From: an uncultured Bacilli bacterium
Lineage (GTDB): Bacteria; Bacillota_I; Bacilli_A; RF39; UBA660
DNA length: 60,710 nt
Assembly (NCBI GenBank): GCA_910577075.1
Contig: CAJTKV010000002.1
Span: forward strand, 20,455-81,164
Reading direction: 5' to 3'
Made by a program: the position numbers and the translations under genes. Below are positions 29,252 to 38,283 of the stretch, piece after piece; positions within the stretch are counted from its first letter, which is position 1, and every line of letters starts with the position of its first letter. A model generated the notes under the pieces. That model did not search any database, was not told where the DNA came from, and saw only the letters and a program-made list of their open reading frames with translations.

Positions 29252-30295
29252 GTGAATATATACTTACTATTAATAATATTATTAATTTTTATTGGCTCAA
29301 AAGTTTTTATTAAAGATTTTAATGTCAATTATATGAGTAAAGATACAACATCTTCTATTAAGGGAATATTTATATTAGTTGTATTTTATAGCCATTTGGT
29401 TTCCTATACCATAGTCAATAAGAGTAAAGACTTTTTAATGTTTAAACTAAAAAAATATTTAGGACAATTGATGGTAACTATGTTTTTATTCTACTCAGGA
29501 TATGGGGTTTACGAATCTATTAAAAAAAATAAAAGCAAATATATAAAATCAATTCCTAAAAAAAGAGTATTAATAACTTTGTTTAATTTTATGGTGGCGG
29601 TTCTTATGTTTGAGATTATAAATCCACTTATTGGAAGGTCCCTACCACTAAGAAATAATCTTTTATCTTTTATTGGGTGGGAATCTGTCGGCAATAGTAA
29701 TTGGTATATCTTTGGCATTTTGTTTATGTACCTAATAACTTACTTTTCTTTTGTTTTTTTTGAAAAAGAAGACAAAAAAGCCATTTTATCAACATGGATA
29801 TTTGTAATAATATTTTGCTTGTTTATGGCGTTATATAAAGATGATTATTGGTACAATACTCTATTTTGTTATCCATTAGGTCTAACATATTCGTTTTATA
29901 AAGAAAAAATAGAAAAATTAATGCTTAAAAATAAAAAATATTTTATAGGATTAATAGCAACTGCTATAGCATTTATAGTTTTATATAAGTATAAAAGCGT
30001 AAATTGGGTATATTATCAATTTTTAAGTATGATATTTTGTCTTCTTATCGTTTTTATTACAATGAAATTTAATATCAATAACAAAATACTAAAATGGTTA
30101 GGCGATAATCTTTTTTGGATGTATATTCTGCAAAGAATACCTATGTTAGTGTTTAGGTATTTAGGCTTAGCAAACAATGAATATAGTTATGCTGCTGCGT
30201 GCCTTATAGTGACTATTATTTTATCATTTGTTTTTTCAAATATTATCAAAAAAGTTGATGAAAAGATTTTGTCATTAATTAATCACACATCATAA
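29252..30295 (+). CDS. Acyltransferase-3-like integral membrane protein
   Basis: 347 residues with about ten membrane helices. The early SSIKGIFILVVFYSHLV matches the region of acyltransferase-3 proteins where a His in helix 1 is needed for O-acetylation; LFYSGYGVYESIKK and the later NSNWYIFGILFMYL also fit. It would move an acyl group, often acetyl, onto a surface glycan. It starts with GTG after AGGAGGATAAA, 9 bases behind the fusion gene, and shares that gene's AT-rich codon use. A strong bidirectional terminator follows. Confidence 0.75.
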   Translation: MNIYLLLIILLIFIGSKVFIKDFNVNYMSKDTTSSIKGIFILVVFYSHLVSYTIVNKSKDFLMFKLKKYLGQLMVTMFLFYSGYGVYESIKKNKSKYIKSIPKKRVLITLFNFMVAVLMFEIINPLIGRSLPLRNNLLSFIGWESVGNSNWYIFGILFMYLITYFSFVFFEKEDKKAILSTWIFVIIFCLFMALYKDDYWYNTLFCYPLGLTYSFYKEKIEKLMLKNKKYFIGLIATAIAFIVLYKYKSVNWVYYQFLSMIFCLLIVFITMKFNINNKILKWLGDNLFWMYILQRIPMLVFRYLGLANNEYSYAAACLIVTIILSFVFSNIIKKVDEKILSLINHTS

Positions 30296-30340
30296 GAATT
30301 GAGAAAATTCAAATGTAATATAAAAAATATTATCATAAAC

Positions 30341-30366
30341 AAAAATAAGGGAACCCCCTTATTTTT
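30341..30366. terminator. Bidirectional terminator
   Basis: AAAAATAAGGG/CCCTTATTTTT, 11-bp stem with an AACC loop between convergent genes. Confidence 0.85.
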
Positions 30367-30415
30367 CTTATGCTTAATAAAATATTATTTAGATTACAAA
30401 TTGGAATAAATGGTA

Positions 30416-31278
30416 TTAGTTAGATTTTTTAAATATACCAAATAATCTTTTTTTATTCTCCACTGGAGCTGCAATAAAAAAGCGATTTTTGCTTTCATTA
30501 TTTGCTAAATTATTCTTTATCCAATCAAGTTTAGTTTTATTTGTAATATTAGGGGCAAGTTCTAATTCCATTGTTTCAAAAGATATTTTTTCCTCTTCAA
30601 TATTTTCATAAATAAAATCGTTTTGATCAAAATATTTATGCAATTTAACATCAACATCTTGATAATTCTTCGTTGATTCTTTGGTAAAGAAAACATTTCT
30701 TGATATCATACGAACAGGGTTCCCTGCAAAACTAGTATTAGAGCATAGATTCTTGTTTGCAACTACTGAAGATGCGCCAATAATAGCACCAGAACCAATC
30801 TTACTTCCCTTCAATATAGCACAGTTAAATCCTATCCAACAATGATCTCCTATATATATGCTTTTCGCAGCATTTATTACGGCATGAGTTTGTGTGTCAA
30901 ATATTGCATGACCATCAGAAACTCTAATATGTATGTTAAAAGAAAACATACCATTATTTCCAATAATAATATTTTTTTGATCAGAAGCAGTTAGATGAAT
31001 AATACCATTAAAATAATTCTCTTTTCCAATATATAGCACAGAATTGTTATTAACAGCGGCATCTAAATAATATATCTGTTTGCTTCTTGATAGATAATTG
31101 AATCGCTTCCGTTAAAAATAATCGTTGAGTTCTCCATTTGAACTCCATCTTCAATATATAAAATATTATTTTTTCCTTTAAATATAATTTTCGAATTAGT
31201 CATTTTAGGAACTTTACCTTCAAAAGTATTGTTTTCAATATTCTTAAATTCTTTACTAGTTGTTATAATCTCTTCCAT
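30416..31278 (-). pseudogene. Frameshifted hexapeptide-repeat acetyltransferase
   Basis: Two adjacent minus-strand frames belong to one protein. The first (31278 down to 31063) begins MEEIITTSKEF and ends ...DSIIYQEANRYII-stop. The second resumes upstream of 31039 as YYLDAAVNNNSVLYIGKENYFNG and carries the left-handed beta-helix and active-site segments (SVYIGDHCWIG-like, SGAIIGASSVV, SFAGNPVRMI). The join is at GATAGATA (31089-31096; TATCTATC on the coding strand). One more TATC unit would give IIYLSRSKQIYYLDAAV and a single frame of about 288 codons. As written the gene is off unless slippage or frameshifting restores it. The start at 31278 follows GAGGGTGAG. Intact members acetylate sugars of surface polymers. 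Confidence 0.8.
31089..31096 (+). repeat. Tandem tetranucleotide (GATA)2 at the acetyltransferase frameshift
   Basis: Two GATA units sit exactly where the reading frame breaks; a third unit would restore it. Confidence 0.6.
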
Positions 31279-31427
31279 CAATCTCACCCTCATAACACAT
31301 GATACTTACATTATACTACATTTGTAAAACTATATAAATGTTTTATAAGTATGTTTTAAAATAAAATGCTTTTTCTTTTATTATGAAGCAAAAAATGTTA
31401 AAATAGATATAAGGAGAATTGAAGACT

Positions 31428-32219
31428 ATGAAAAAGTTTTTTTCTAATATAAAAAAATATTACAAATATGCAGTGCGTTCTGCTAAAGCAGAATTAAAAA
31501 GTGAAGTATCAGATTCATATCTTAATTGGTTATGGTGGATTATTGAACCATTTTGTTTTATGTTGATTTATACATTTGTCTTTGGTGTAATATTTCCCAA
31601 TAACACACCATATTTTGCATCATTCGTATTTATTGGTTTAACAGCGTGGGATTTTTTCAATAGAATGATAACGGGAAGTGTTAAATTAATAACTAATAAT
31701 CGTGATTTGGTAACTAAAGTATACATACCTAAATATATTCTTTTATTATCTAAATCTTTTACATATCTATTTAAGATGGGAATTTCTCTTATAATTACGT
31801 TCGGACTTATGATATTTCAGCACGTTCCATTATCAATTCATTTATTATGGTTTATTCCGATAATAATTGTGCTATATATTATTTCATTTGGTATAGGTAT
31901 GATTTTGATGCACTTTGGTGTAACCTTAAACGACTTGGGTAATTTAACGAATATTGCTCTTCGTATGGTGTTTTACCTTTCAGGTATCTTTTACAACATC
32001 AACGAAAAATTGGGATCAAAGAATCCAAAATTGTGTTTCTTTTTACTGCGTGTTAATCCTATAGCTTTTTGCATGAATGAACTTAGAAAGACGATGCTAT
32101 TTGCCAAGGCTCCAAGCATCGAAGGATTATTGTTTTGGCTAGTAATAGGTCTTATTTTATGTGCAACAGGTGCACACGTAATTCATAAAAATGAAAATAG
32201 TTATGCGAAGGTGATATAG
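31428..32219 (+). CDS. tagG: Teichoic acid ABC exporter permease
   Basis: 263 residues, six membrane helices, ABC-2 family. It begins with a basic cytosolic stretch and then WLWWIIEPFCFMLIYTFVFG; AYFLRVNPIAFCMNELRKTMLF-type sequence near the C-terminus is typical of TagG/TarG. With the next gene it forms the flippase that moves the finished polymer outwards. ATG 31428 is used since the in-frame TTG at 31419 is only two bases from the AAGGAG. A TGT-TAAAAT extended -10 lies near 31400. Confidence 0.88.
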   Translation: MKKFFSNIKKYYKYAVRSAKAELKSEVSDSYLNWLWWIIEPFCFMLIYTFVFGVIFPNNTPYFASFVFIGLTAWDFFNRMITGSVKLITNNRDLVTKVYIPKYILLLSKSFTYLFKMGISLIITFGLMIFQHVPLSIHLLWFIPIIIVLYIISFGIGMILMHFGVTLNDLGNLTNIALRMVFYLSGIFYNINEKLGSKNPKLCFFLLRVNPIAFCMNELRKTMLFAKAPSIEGLLFWLVIGLILCATGAHVIHKNENSYAKVI

Positions 32220-32220
32220 T

Positions 32221-32979
32221 ATGAAAAAGAAGAGCATAAAAAAAGAAAAAAAGAAAAATATTGCTGTAACCGTTAAAGATCTTCATATTAGTTATCGTGG
32301 ATTAAAGAAAACTTCTATACGTGCTTCATGGAAACATTTTGGTGATAAAGTCGAAGTATATGAAGCCCTAAAAGGTGTTAGTTTTGAAATAGAAGAGGGT
32401 AAAATTCTTGGTATAATTGGCCAAAATGGTGCCGGCAAATCTACTATGTTAAGAGCAATAGCAGGAATTTTTTCTCCTGACAAAGGTTCTATTGATCTTC
32501 ACGGTCGCACAATATCTTTATTGTCCATTGGTGTTGGCTTTAATAAAAAATTAACAGGTAAAGAAAACATTTATCTATCGGGAATGCTATTGGGATTTTC
32601 TGAAGAGGAAATAGCTGCTAAGGAAAAGGAAATAATTGAATTTGCCGATATCGGAGAATTTATAAAAAAACCAGTTAAAACATATTCATCAGGTATGTAT
32701 TCCAAGTTAGCCTTTGCCATTACCGCGATATTAGAAACGGATATTATGCTTATCGATGAAGTGTTATCTGTCGGTGATGCCAAGTTTAAGGAAAAAAGCT
32801 ATAATAAGATGAAAGAATTGATTTCTGATACCCATCGTACAGTTATCATCGTCTCTCATAGTTTAGGAACGATAAGCGAATTATGCGATGAAGTATTATG
32901 GCTTGAAAAGGGCGAAGTAATAATGAAGGGTAGTGCTGAAGAAGTAATACCTAAATATCAAGAATTTATGAGTGTTTAA
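32221..32979 (+). CDS. tagH: Teichoic acid ABC exporter ATP-binding subunit
   Basis: 252 residues, one ABC domain: GQNGAGKST near 65, TYSSGMYSKLAFA signature and DIMLIDEVLSVGDAKF Walker B, typical of TagH and O-antigen exporter ATPases. It lacks the long C-terminal extension of B. subtilis TagH. It starts one base after tagG stops, with AAGGTGATATAGT before the ATG. Confidence 0.9.
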   Translation: MKKKSIKKEKKKNIAVTVKDLHISYRGLKKTSIRASWKHFGDKVEVYEALKGVSFEIEEGKILGIIGQNGAGKSTMLRAIAGIFSPDKGSIDLHGRTISLLSIGVGFNKKLTGKENIYLSGMLLGFSEEEIAAKEKEIIEFADIGEFIKKPVKTYSSGMYSKLAFAITAILETDIMLIDEVLSVGDAKFKEKSYNKMKELISDTHRTVIIVSHSLGTISELCDEVLWLEKGEVIMKGSAEEVIPKYQEFMSV

Positions 32980-32989
32980 GGAGGAAATT

Positions 32990-33436
32990 ATGAAAAGAAT
33001 ACTTACATATGGAACATTTGATTTATTGCATTATGGACACATAAGATTATTAAAAAGAGCAAAGGAATTAGGAGATTATTTGATTGTAGCCGTCTCTACA
33101 GATGAATTTAACGCTATAAAAAATAAGACATCATATCATAATTATGAAACTAGAAAGAAAATGCTTGAAGCAATAAGATATGTCGATTTAGTCATTCCTG
33201 AAGAAAATTGGGAGCAGAAAAAGGATGATGTAATTAATTACCATGTTGATGTCGTAGTCATGGGAAGTGATTGGGCTGGATCTGACAAATTTGATTATCT
33301 AAAGGAATATTGTGAGGTAAAATATTTAGACCGAACTGAAGGTGTTTCAACGACAAAAATAAAGCAAGATTTAGGCTTGCAAGAACCAATTAATGGAGTA
33401 GATCAAATACCAGAAGACTCAGTTAACAAAAAATAG
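32990..33436 (+). CDS. tagD: Glycerol-3-phosphate cytidylyltransferase
   Basis: 148 residues. YGTFDLLHYGHIRLLKRA contains the HxGH nucleotidyl-transfer motif and RTEGVSTTKIK the second one. It makes CDP-glycerol from CTP and glycerol 3-phosphate, the donor for the three glycerophosphotransferases upstream. AAGGAGGAAATT before 32990 decides the start over an in-frame codon at 32972. A short acidic C-terminal tail makes it slightly longer than the usual 129-132 residues. Confidence 0.92.
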   Translation: MKRILTYGTFDLLHYGHIRLLKRAKELGDYLIVAVSTDEFNAIKNKTSYHNYETRKKMLEAIRYVDLVIPEENWEQKKDDVINYHVDVVVMGSDWAGSDKFDYLKEYCEVKYLDRTEGVSTTKIKQDLGLQEPINGVDQIPEDSVNKK

Positions 33437-33458
33437 ATAAATTTTTTATCTATTTTTT
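33428..33458 (+). terminator. Terminator after tagD
   Basis: 13-bp AAAAAATAGATAA/TTATCTATTTTTT stem with an ATTTT loop. Confidence 0.8.
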
Positions 33459-33497
33459 AATTTTTGTGATACAATTTAATTGTGAGGTTTGGCTCGT

Positions 33498-35642
33498 ATG
33501 GAAAAATTAATTAATGGATTTTATAAAACAATAATAATTATAATGATTGCCTTATGGGGAATAATAACATTCTCCTCGTGTTTTCACATATACGGAAGAG
33601 GTTATAACCCGATAATAATCATTATAGGAGCTATTATTGTTTTTTCATTGATATATAACTTTTATAGACAAGTTGGTCGTACAGATACCAAAAAACATGA
33701 TAAGATTGCCTTTGGGATATTTGCCATAACATTCAGTTTAATGCTTCTTTGGGGAATAAATACTCAAGTCGTACCAGCATATGATTTATCGCATATAATG
33801 GCCAAAAGTGATAGCATGCTTCTTAATAATCATCTTTTTGGAAGTGATCTTTATTTTTCAATATATCCCACTCAAATACCTATAACTATTTTGGTATATG
33901 GCGTAAAATCAATTGGAAGCTTACTAGGCTTTGCCAACCCGGCGGAGTTTATGATTATGTATAATGCCTTCATGACCTCTTTAATGCTTTTATTCATCTA
34001 TAAAATTGGTAAAAAACTGACGAATAGTCGTCTAGCTCTTACTATGATGCTTATTGCCGCTATGTATCCCGATTTCTATCTTTTTATACCTTATTACTAT
34101 ACGGATATCATTTTTCTACCATTTGCTATAATCGGCTTTTATTGCCTGCTAAAATCGGAAGAAAAACACCAAAATCTTTATCTTTTAATCGCCGGTCTCC
34201 TCTTTGGCATTGGCTTTAAAATTCGCGTAACGGTGATGATTCTTTTAATTGCCTATATTGCTTCTATGTTTAGAAATTATTCTATTAAAGATATTGCCAA
34301 GCGAACTTTTATTATTCTTTTTGGCGTTATCATAACAATTATTTCCTATAGCAAAATCATCTATCCCGAGTTTCATGTTGAACTAGATGAGAATGTCAAG
34401 GTACCAATGACTCACTGGATAATGATGGGAACAAATAAAGAGACAAATGGCGGTTACACCGATGCTGATATCAATTTTTCCATTCACGCATCTAACAAAA
34501 ATGAAGAGATATTAAAAGTTATAAAAAAACGACTAACTAAACTTGATTTGCCATTTTTTTATAACAAGATAAGAAAAGTATGGTCCGAAGGAGATCATGA
34601 TATTCAAAGAAAATATGCCCTAACTCTTCACATGAATGACTTAAGAACTGCTGTTCGTGGAGAATTAAGTGGAATAGGCCGCAACTATGCGCAAATAATG
34701 AAATTTGCTATTTATCTCTTATTCTTCATTATGTTAATTAAAGAATTTATTAACTGTAATTTTAAGAAAAGTAAAAATGCCCCAATTGTTATATGCATTT
34801 TTGGAGCAATTATATTTTATTTAATATGGGAAGCCTTAAGCCGCTATAGTTTCTCGTTCTTGCCGATTATTATCCTCGGAACATTCTCGGGAATTGCCTC
34901 AATTACTAAATTAATAGATCAAAAAGATATAGGAAAAATAAATGTAGATAAAGCAAAGAAAATAATGGGTTCCCTTTTGATTGTAACAGTCATTATAGCA
35001 GTTATTGTATCGAGTGTATACTATATTAAACATCCAGCAAAGATGGAAATTGAACGCAATGCCCAGATATATTCAACGCGAACATACACTCCAATGATAG
35101 ATAATACCTTAAAACAAGTATTCCGCGTCGATGGGAATTTTAACAACATTCAACTGAAAATGATGACTGATCATTTAATGACGCCACTTAGTTATCATTA
35201 TAAAATTTATAAAAGTGATGATACATTAATAGAAGAGGGAAATGTTTTACTTGAACCCAATGAAGAACATATTGTAAGAAAAGTAAAACTTAATTTTGAT
35301 ACAATTAAAGTCGATAAAAAAAGTGAATTTTACCTTTTATTTTATTCGGATGATGCCACTGTAGATAATTTTATCTCTCTAAATTCCTATGAACTAAAAC
35401 AAAAATTAAAAAATTCTGATGTATCCAGCCCGGAGTTCTATGGTTCTGATTATGATATTAATCCTAATGCTGAAACCTATTTCGATGGAGTTTTATCCAA
35501 GGGAAATCTCTATTTCCGCGTATTTGAAAAGAAGAAGCAAATTATTATAAATAACAGATACTTTATTATTATTTCGTTTTTTGTTATACTTATCATTATA
35601 GGAAACCTATATATGTGTTTCTTGAAGAGGAGAAATGTTTAA
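33498..35642 (+). CDS. Polytopic membrane glycosyltransferase (GT39/PMT-like)
   Basis: 714 residues with about a dozen membrane helices in residues 1-510, an outside soluble domain at about 520-680 and a final helix. The early loop YDLSHIMAKSDSML after helix 3 has the acidic residue expected of GT-C enzymes that use polyprenol-phosphate sugars. Gene order with a GtrB-like gene directly behind it (one-base overlap) supports a pair: GtrB-type loads the lipid, this enzyme moves the sugar outside. The ATG at 33498 lies 9 bases after GTGAGG; the TTG at 33489 is too close. TGA-TACAAT is at 33470-33475. Confidence 0.75.
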   Translation: MEKLINGFYKTIIIIMIALWGIITFSSCFHIYGRGYNPIIIIIGAIIVFSLIYNFYRQVGRTDTKKHDKIAFGIFAITFSLMLLWGINTQVVPAYDLSHIMAKSDSMLLNNHLFGSDLYFSIYPTQIPITILVYGVKSIGSLLGFANPAEFMIMYNAFMTSLMLLFIYKIGKKLTNSRLALTMMLIAAMYPDFYLFIPYYYTDIIFLPFAIIGFYCLLKSEEKHQNLYLLIAGLLFGIGFKIRVTVMILLIAYIASMFRNYSIKDIAKRTFIILFGVIITIISYSKIIYPEFHVELDENVKVPMTHWIMMGTNKETNGGYTDADINFSIHASNKNEEILKVIKKRLTKLDLPFFYNKIRKVWSEGDHDIQRKYALTLHMNDLRTAVRGELSGIGRNYAQIMKFAIYLLFFIMLIKEFINCNFKKSKNAPIVICIFGAIIFYLIWEALSRYSFSFLPIIILGTFSGIASITKLIDQKDIGKINVDKAKKIMGSLLIVTVIIAVIVSSVYYIKHPAKMEIERNAQIYSTRTYTPMIDNTLKQVFRVDGNFNNIQLKMMTDHLMTPLSYHYKIYKSDDTLIEEGNVLLEPNEEHIVRKVKLNFDTIKVDKKSEFYLLFYSDDATVDNFISLNSYELKQKLKNSDVSSPEFYGSDYDINPNAETYFDGVLSKGNLYFRVFEKKKQIIINNRYFIIISFFVILIIIGNLYMCFLKRRNV

Positions 35643-36592
35643 TGGAGAAGTTACCATTACTTAATTTGGTTATTCCTTGCTACAATGAGGGGGAAGCCTT
35701 ACCATATACTAAAAAGGAATTAGATCGCAAAATGCACGATTTAATCGACAATAAATTAATTAGCGCTAAGAGTAAAGTTGTCTTAGTTAACGATGGTTCT
35801 AAAGATAATACTTGGGACGAAATCGAAAGTATGAATAAAACAGACAAGATGTATGTTGGAATTAAACTAGCGCATAATAGAGGACATCAAAATGCCTTGT
35901 TAGCAGGGCTCCTTTATGCTAAAGATCATGCCGACATTGCCATAAGTATGGATGCTGATTTGCAAGATGACATTAATGTTATGGATGATATGATAGCTAA
36001 ATTCAAAGAAGGAGCAGATATCGTTTATGGCGTTAGAAATTCTCGCAAGAGTGACACATTCTTTAAGCGTTTTACAGCCGAAGGTTTTTATCGCTTTATG
36101 TCCTTGATGGGCGTAGATATCGTCTTTAATCATGCTGATTGTCGTCTTATGTCTAAAAGAGCTATAGAGGGATTAGCTGAATACCAAGAAGTAAATCTTT
36201 TCTTGCGTGGGATTGTACCTCAAATAGGGTATAAAACGGATATTGCCTACTATTCGCGCAATGAAAGAGTAGCTGGCGAGAGCAAATATCCTTTGAAAAG
36301 GATGTTATCATTCGCCTTAGATGGAATTACCTCTTTTAGCGTTAAACCACTAAAAATGATTACAGCAATTGGCTTTATCATCTTGCTTTTGAGTTTTATA
36401 ATTCTAATCTATTCGGTTATCATGAAAATTGCTGGTAACACAGTATCTGGCTGGACATTCATTGTATGCTCAATCTGGCTTATTGGTGGAATTCAAACTC
36501 TATGTTTGGGCATCATTGGTGAATATATTGGAAAAATTTATAACGAATCTAAACATCGCCCACGATATATTATTGAAAGTATCCTTGATTAG
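35642..36592 (+). CDS. GtrB/DPM1-like polyprenol-phosphate glycosyltransferase
   Basis: 316 residues. GT2 domain with VNDGSKDNT and SMDADLQDD, loop RNERVAGESKYPL, then two C-terminal membrane helices (about 235-258 and 270-295). Same architecture as the protein at 21106 but clearly diverged, so the locus encodes two lipid-sugar loaders. AGAGGAGAAATG in the preceding gene provides the ribosome binding site; the start shares one base with that gene's stop. Confidence 0.88.
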   Translation: MEKLPLLNLVIPCYNEGEALPYTKKELDRKMHDLIDNKLISAKSKVVLVNDGSKDNTWDEIESMNKTDKMYVGIKLAHNRGHQNALLAGLLYAKDHADIAISMDADLQDDINVMDDMIAKFKEGADIVYGVRNSRKSDTFFKRFTAEGFYRFMSLMGVDIVFNHADCRLMSKRAIEGLAEYQEVNLFLRGIVPQIGYKTDIAYYSRNERVAGESKYPLKRMLSFALDGITSFSVKPLKMITAIGFIILLLSFIILIYSVIMKIAGNTVSGWTFIVCSIWLIGGIQTLCLGIIGEYIGKIYNESKHRPRYIIESILD

Positions 36593-36628
36593 AACTGTTA
36601 AAAATAAGTATAATTAAGTAATAAGTTA

Positions 36629-36657
36629 TTGTTTGTCTTAATATTATTTGTTAGAAT
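36629..36657 (+). promoter_or_regulatory. Promoter of the thioredoxin-fold membrane protein
   Basis: TTGTTT, 17-base spacer, TGT-TAGAAT; 22 bases before the ATG at 36679. Confidence 0.55.
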
Positions 36658-36678
36658 ATAAATAGGAATGGTGATAAT

Positions 36679-37185
36679 ATGGCAAAGAAAATTCCGACAA
36701 AAAATTATGTTATCCTTTTTGGTATAGCAGTTCTTATTGTATGTGGCTGCTTTGCGTTTTACAATGTTTATAATGAAGTTAAAGATAATAACATCAGTTC
36801 AAGTCCGTTGTCTACTCATCAAGTTCTTTATGAAGATTTAACAGATACGACGGTTGAAATGAATGCAGATACTCTTTTGCTTGTAAGTTATGTTCAAGAC
36901 GAAAGTGTTCACAATAACGAAAAAGATATAAGAAAAATGCTCAATAAGAAAAATTTATTAGATAATGTTTTATACTTAGATGTTACAGAATATAAAGATC
37001 AAGATAATTTTATTAATGAATTGAATAAAACTTTGAAATTAGAAGAAAAATTAAAAATAGATAAAATACCTGCTGTAATTTATTATAAAGATGGGATTCC
37101 GACAATTACCATTGATTCAAAGAGTCATCTAGTTAATGCGGGAGATTTTGAACACATAATAGATATGTATCAATTAGCAAGTTAA
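36679..37185 (+). CDS. Membrane-anchored thioredoxin-fold-like protein without a CxxC
   Basis: 168 residues: a signal-anchor helix (YVILFGIAVLIVCGCFAFY) and an outer domain whose order DTLLLVSYV, NVLYLDVTEY, KIDKIPAVIYYKDG, the last with a cis-Pro-like IPAV, resembles a thioredoxin fold. The redox CxxC is absent, so oxidoreductase activity is unlikely. Function unknown. AATGGTGATAAT precedes the start. Confidence 0.6.
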   Translation: MAKKIPTKNYVILFGIAVLIVCGCFAFYNVYNEVKDNNISSSPLSTHQVLYEDLTDTTVEMNADTLLLVSYVQDESVHNNEKDIRKMLNKKNLLDNVLYLDVTEYKDQDNFINELNKTLKLEEKLKIDKIPAVIYYKDGIPTITIDSKSHLVNAGDFEHIIDMYQLAS

Positions 37186-37199
37186 TACTTGCTTTTTTT
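37176..37199 (+). terminator. Terminator between the thioredoxin-like gene and trmL
   Basis: AGCAAGT/ACTTGCT stem, TAAT loop containing the stop, and T run directly before the AGGAGG of trmL. Confidence 0.8.
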
Positions 37200-37210
37200 A
37201 GGAGGAAATT

Positions 37211-37726
37211 ATGATAAATATTGTTTTATTTGAACCAGAAATTCCCGGAAATACGGGAAACATTATGCGAACTTGTGTGGCAACAAATACGAAATTACAT
37301 TTAATTAAACCATTGGGATTTTCTCTTGATGAAAAATATATTAGGAGAAGTGGTGTAAATTATATTGATAAATGTGATTATGAGGTATATGAAAACATCG
37401 AGGACTTTTATTCTAAAAATAAGGGAACATATTATTATCTAACTAGGTATGGTCATAAACCACACACTTCCTTTGATTATTCCAATAAAGAGGAAAATAT
37501 TTACTTTATTTTTGGAAAAGAATCCACAGGTATTCCTCCGAAACTTTTAAAACCTCATATTGAAAATTGTATGCGAATACCAATGACGGACAATGTTAGA
37601 GCATTAAATCTATCTAATTCTGTTGCCATAATGGTCTATGAAGCTCTAAGACAGCAGGATTTTTTAGAATTGTTAAGAGAAGAACCTCATAAAAGTAAAA
37701 ATTTTATAGAAGAATCAATTGATTAA
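37211..37726 (+). CDS. trmL: tRNA (cytidine/uridine-34 2'-O)-methyltransferase
   Basis: 171 residues, SPOUT-class. NIVLFEPEIPGNTGNIMRTC at the N-terminus, then FGKESTGIP and RIPMTDNVRALNLSNSVA forming the trefoil-knot SAM site. It methylates the wobble ribose of tRNA-Leu species; the tRNA-Leu(TAA) at 45876 would be a substrate. AGGAGGAAATT gives a clear start; a bidirectional terminator follows. Confidence 0.92.
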   Translation: MINIVLFEPEIPGNTGNIMRTCVATNTKLHLIKPLGFSLDEKYIRRSGVNYIDKCDYEVYENIEDFYSKNKGTYYYLTRYGHKPHTSFDYSNKEENIYFIFGKESTGIPPKLLKPHIENCMRIPMTDNVRALNLSNSVAIMVYEALRQQDFLELLREEPHKSKNFIEESID

Positions 37727-37758
37727 AAAAAGGAGAGTTACCACTTACTCTCCTTTTT
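37727..37758. terminator. Bidirectional terminator between trmL and the ferredoxin gene
   Basis: AAAAAGGAGAGT/ACTCTCCTTTTT, 12-bp stem with an 8-base loop. Confidence 0.85.
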
Positions 37759-38173
37759 CTGTTTCCTTATTTTCTTTTTTCTTTTTAGAGTCACACGCTT
37801 TACTCTTGCAATCTTCTGAATCACAATCGCACTCATCAGAATCACAATCACATTCATCGTCTTCACAGTCACATTGTTCGCAACAACATGAATCACAGCC
37901 ACAACTTTCATCATCAGACTCATCGTCAACATTCTCGTTTTCTTCAATAGTCTTTTCTTCTTTGATTGCACTTTCTTTTGTATCTTTAGTTTCTTCAACT
38001 ATATCAATAGCGCAAACTGGACAAGCCTCTTCAGCTTCTTTTGCTTGCTCACTAGCTTCTTCTTTAATAACAGTAGATATTCCATCATCGTTAAAATCGA
38101 AATTTTCTGGATCAATGGCAACACAAGCTCCACATCCAATACACTTCTCTTGGTTTACTTTAACAATACTCAT
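37745..38173 (-). CDS. Ferredoxin with a Cys/Asp/Glu-rich C-terminal tail
   Basis: 142 residues. Residues 1-60 are a 4Fe-4S ferredoxin: CIGCGAC then CPVCAIDI about 34 residues later. Firmicute ferredoxins of this type usually stop near residue 65-80. Here an acidic linker leads to a tail of about 50 residues with 13 Cys, mostly as C-x-C or C-C between Asp and Glu, for example DECDCDSDECDCDSED. That is metallothionein-like in composition. The second cluster motif also has an extra Cys (CPVC instead of CPVG). The core should carry electrons; the tail may bind metal. Confidence 0.85.
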   Translation of the reverse strand: MSIVKVNQEKCIGCGACVAIDPENFDFNDDGISTVIKEEASEQAKEAEEACPVCAIDIVEETKDTKESAIKEEKTIEENENVDDESDDESCGCDSCCCEQCDCEDDECDCDSDECDCDSEDCKSKACDSKKKKENKETEKGE

Positions 38174-38283
38174 AAATCATCTTCCTTTCCTACTAAATTA
38201 TACAAATTTACATTAAAAAAAACAACTTATATATACAAAAAACACCCTTTTATGATAAAATTTTATTGAATAGGGTTGATATT

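Noticed and set aside
37738..37998. Second minus-strand frame over the ferredoxin tail
   Set aside because: Shadow of the repetitive Cys/Asp codons in another frame; the ferredoxin frame has the domain and the ribosome binding site.
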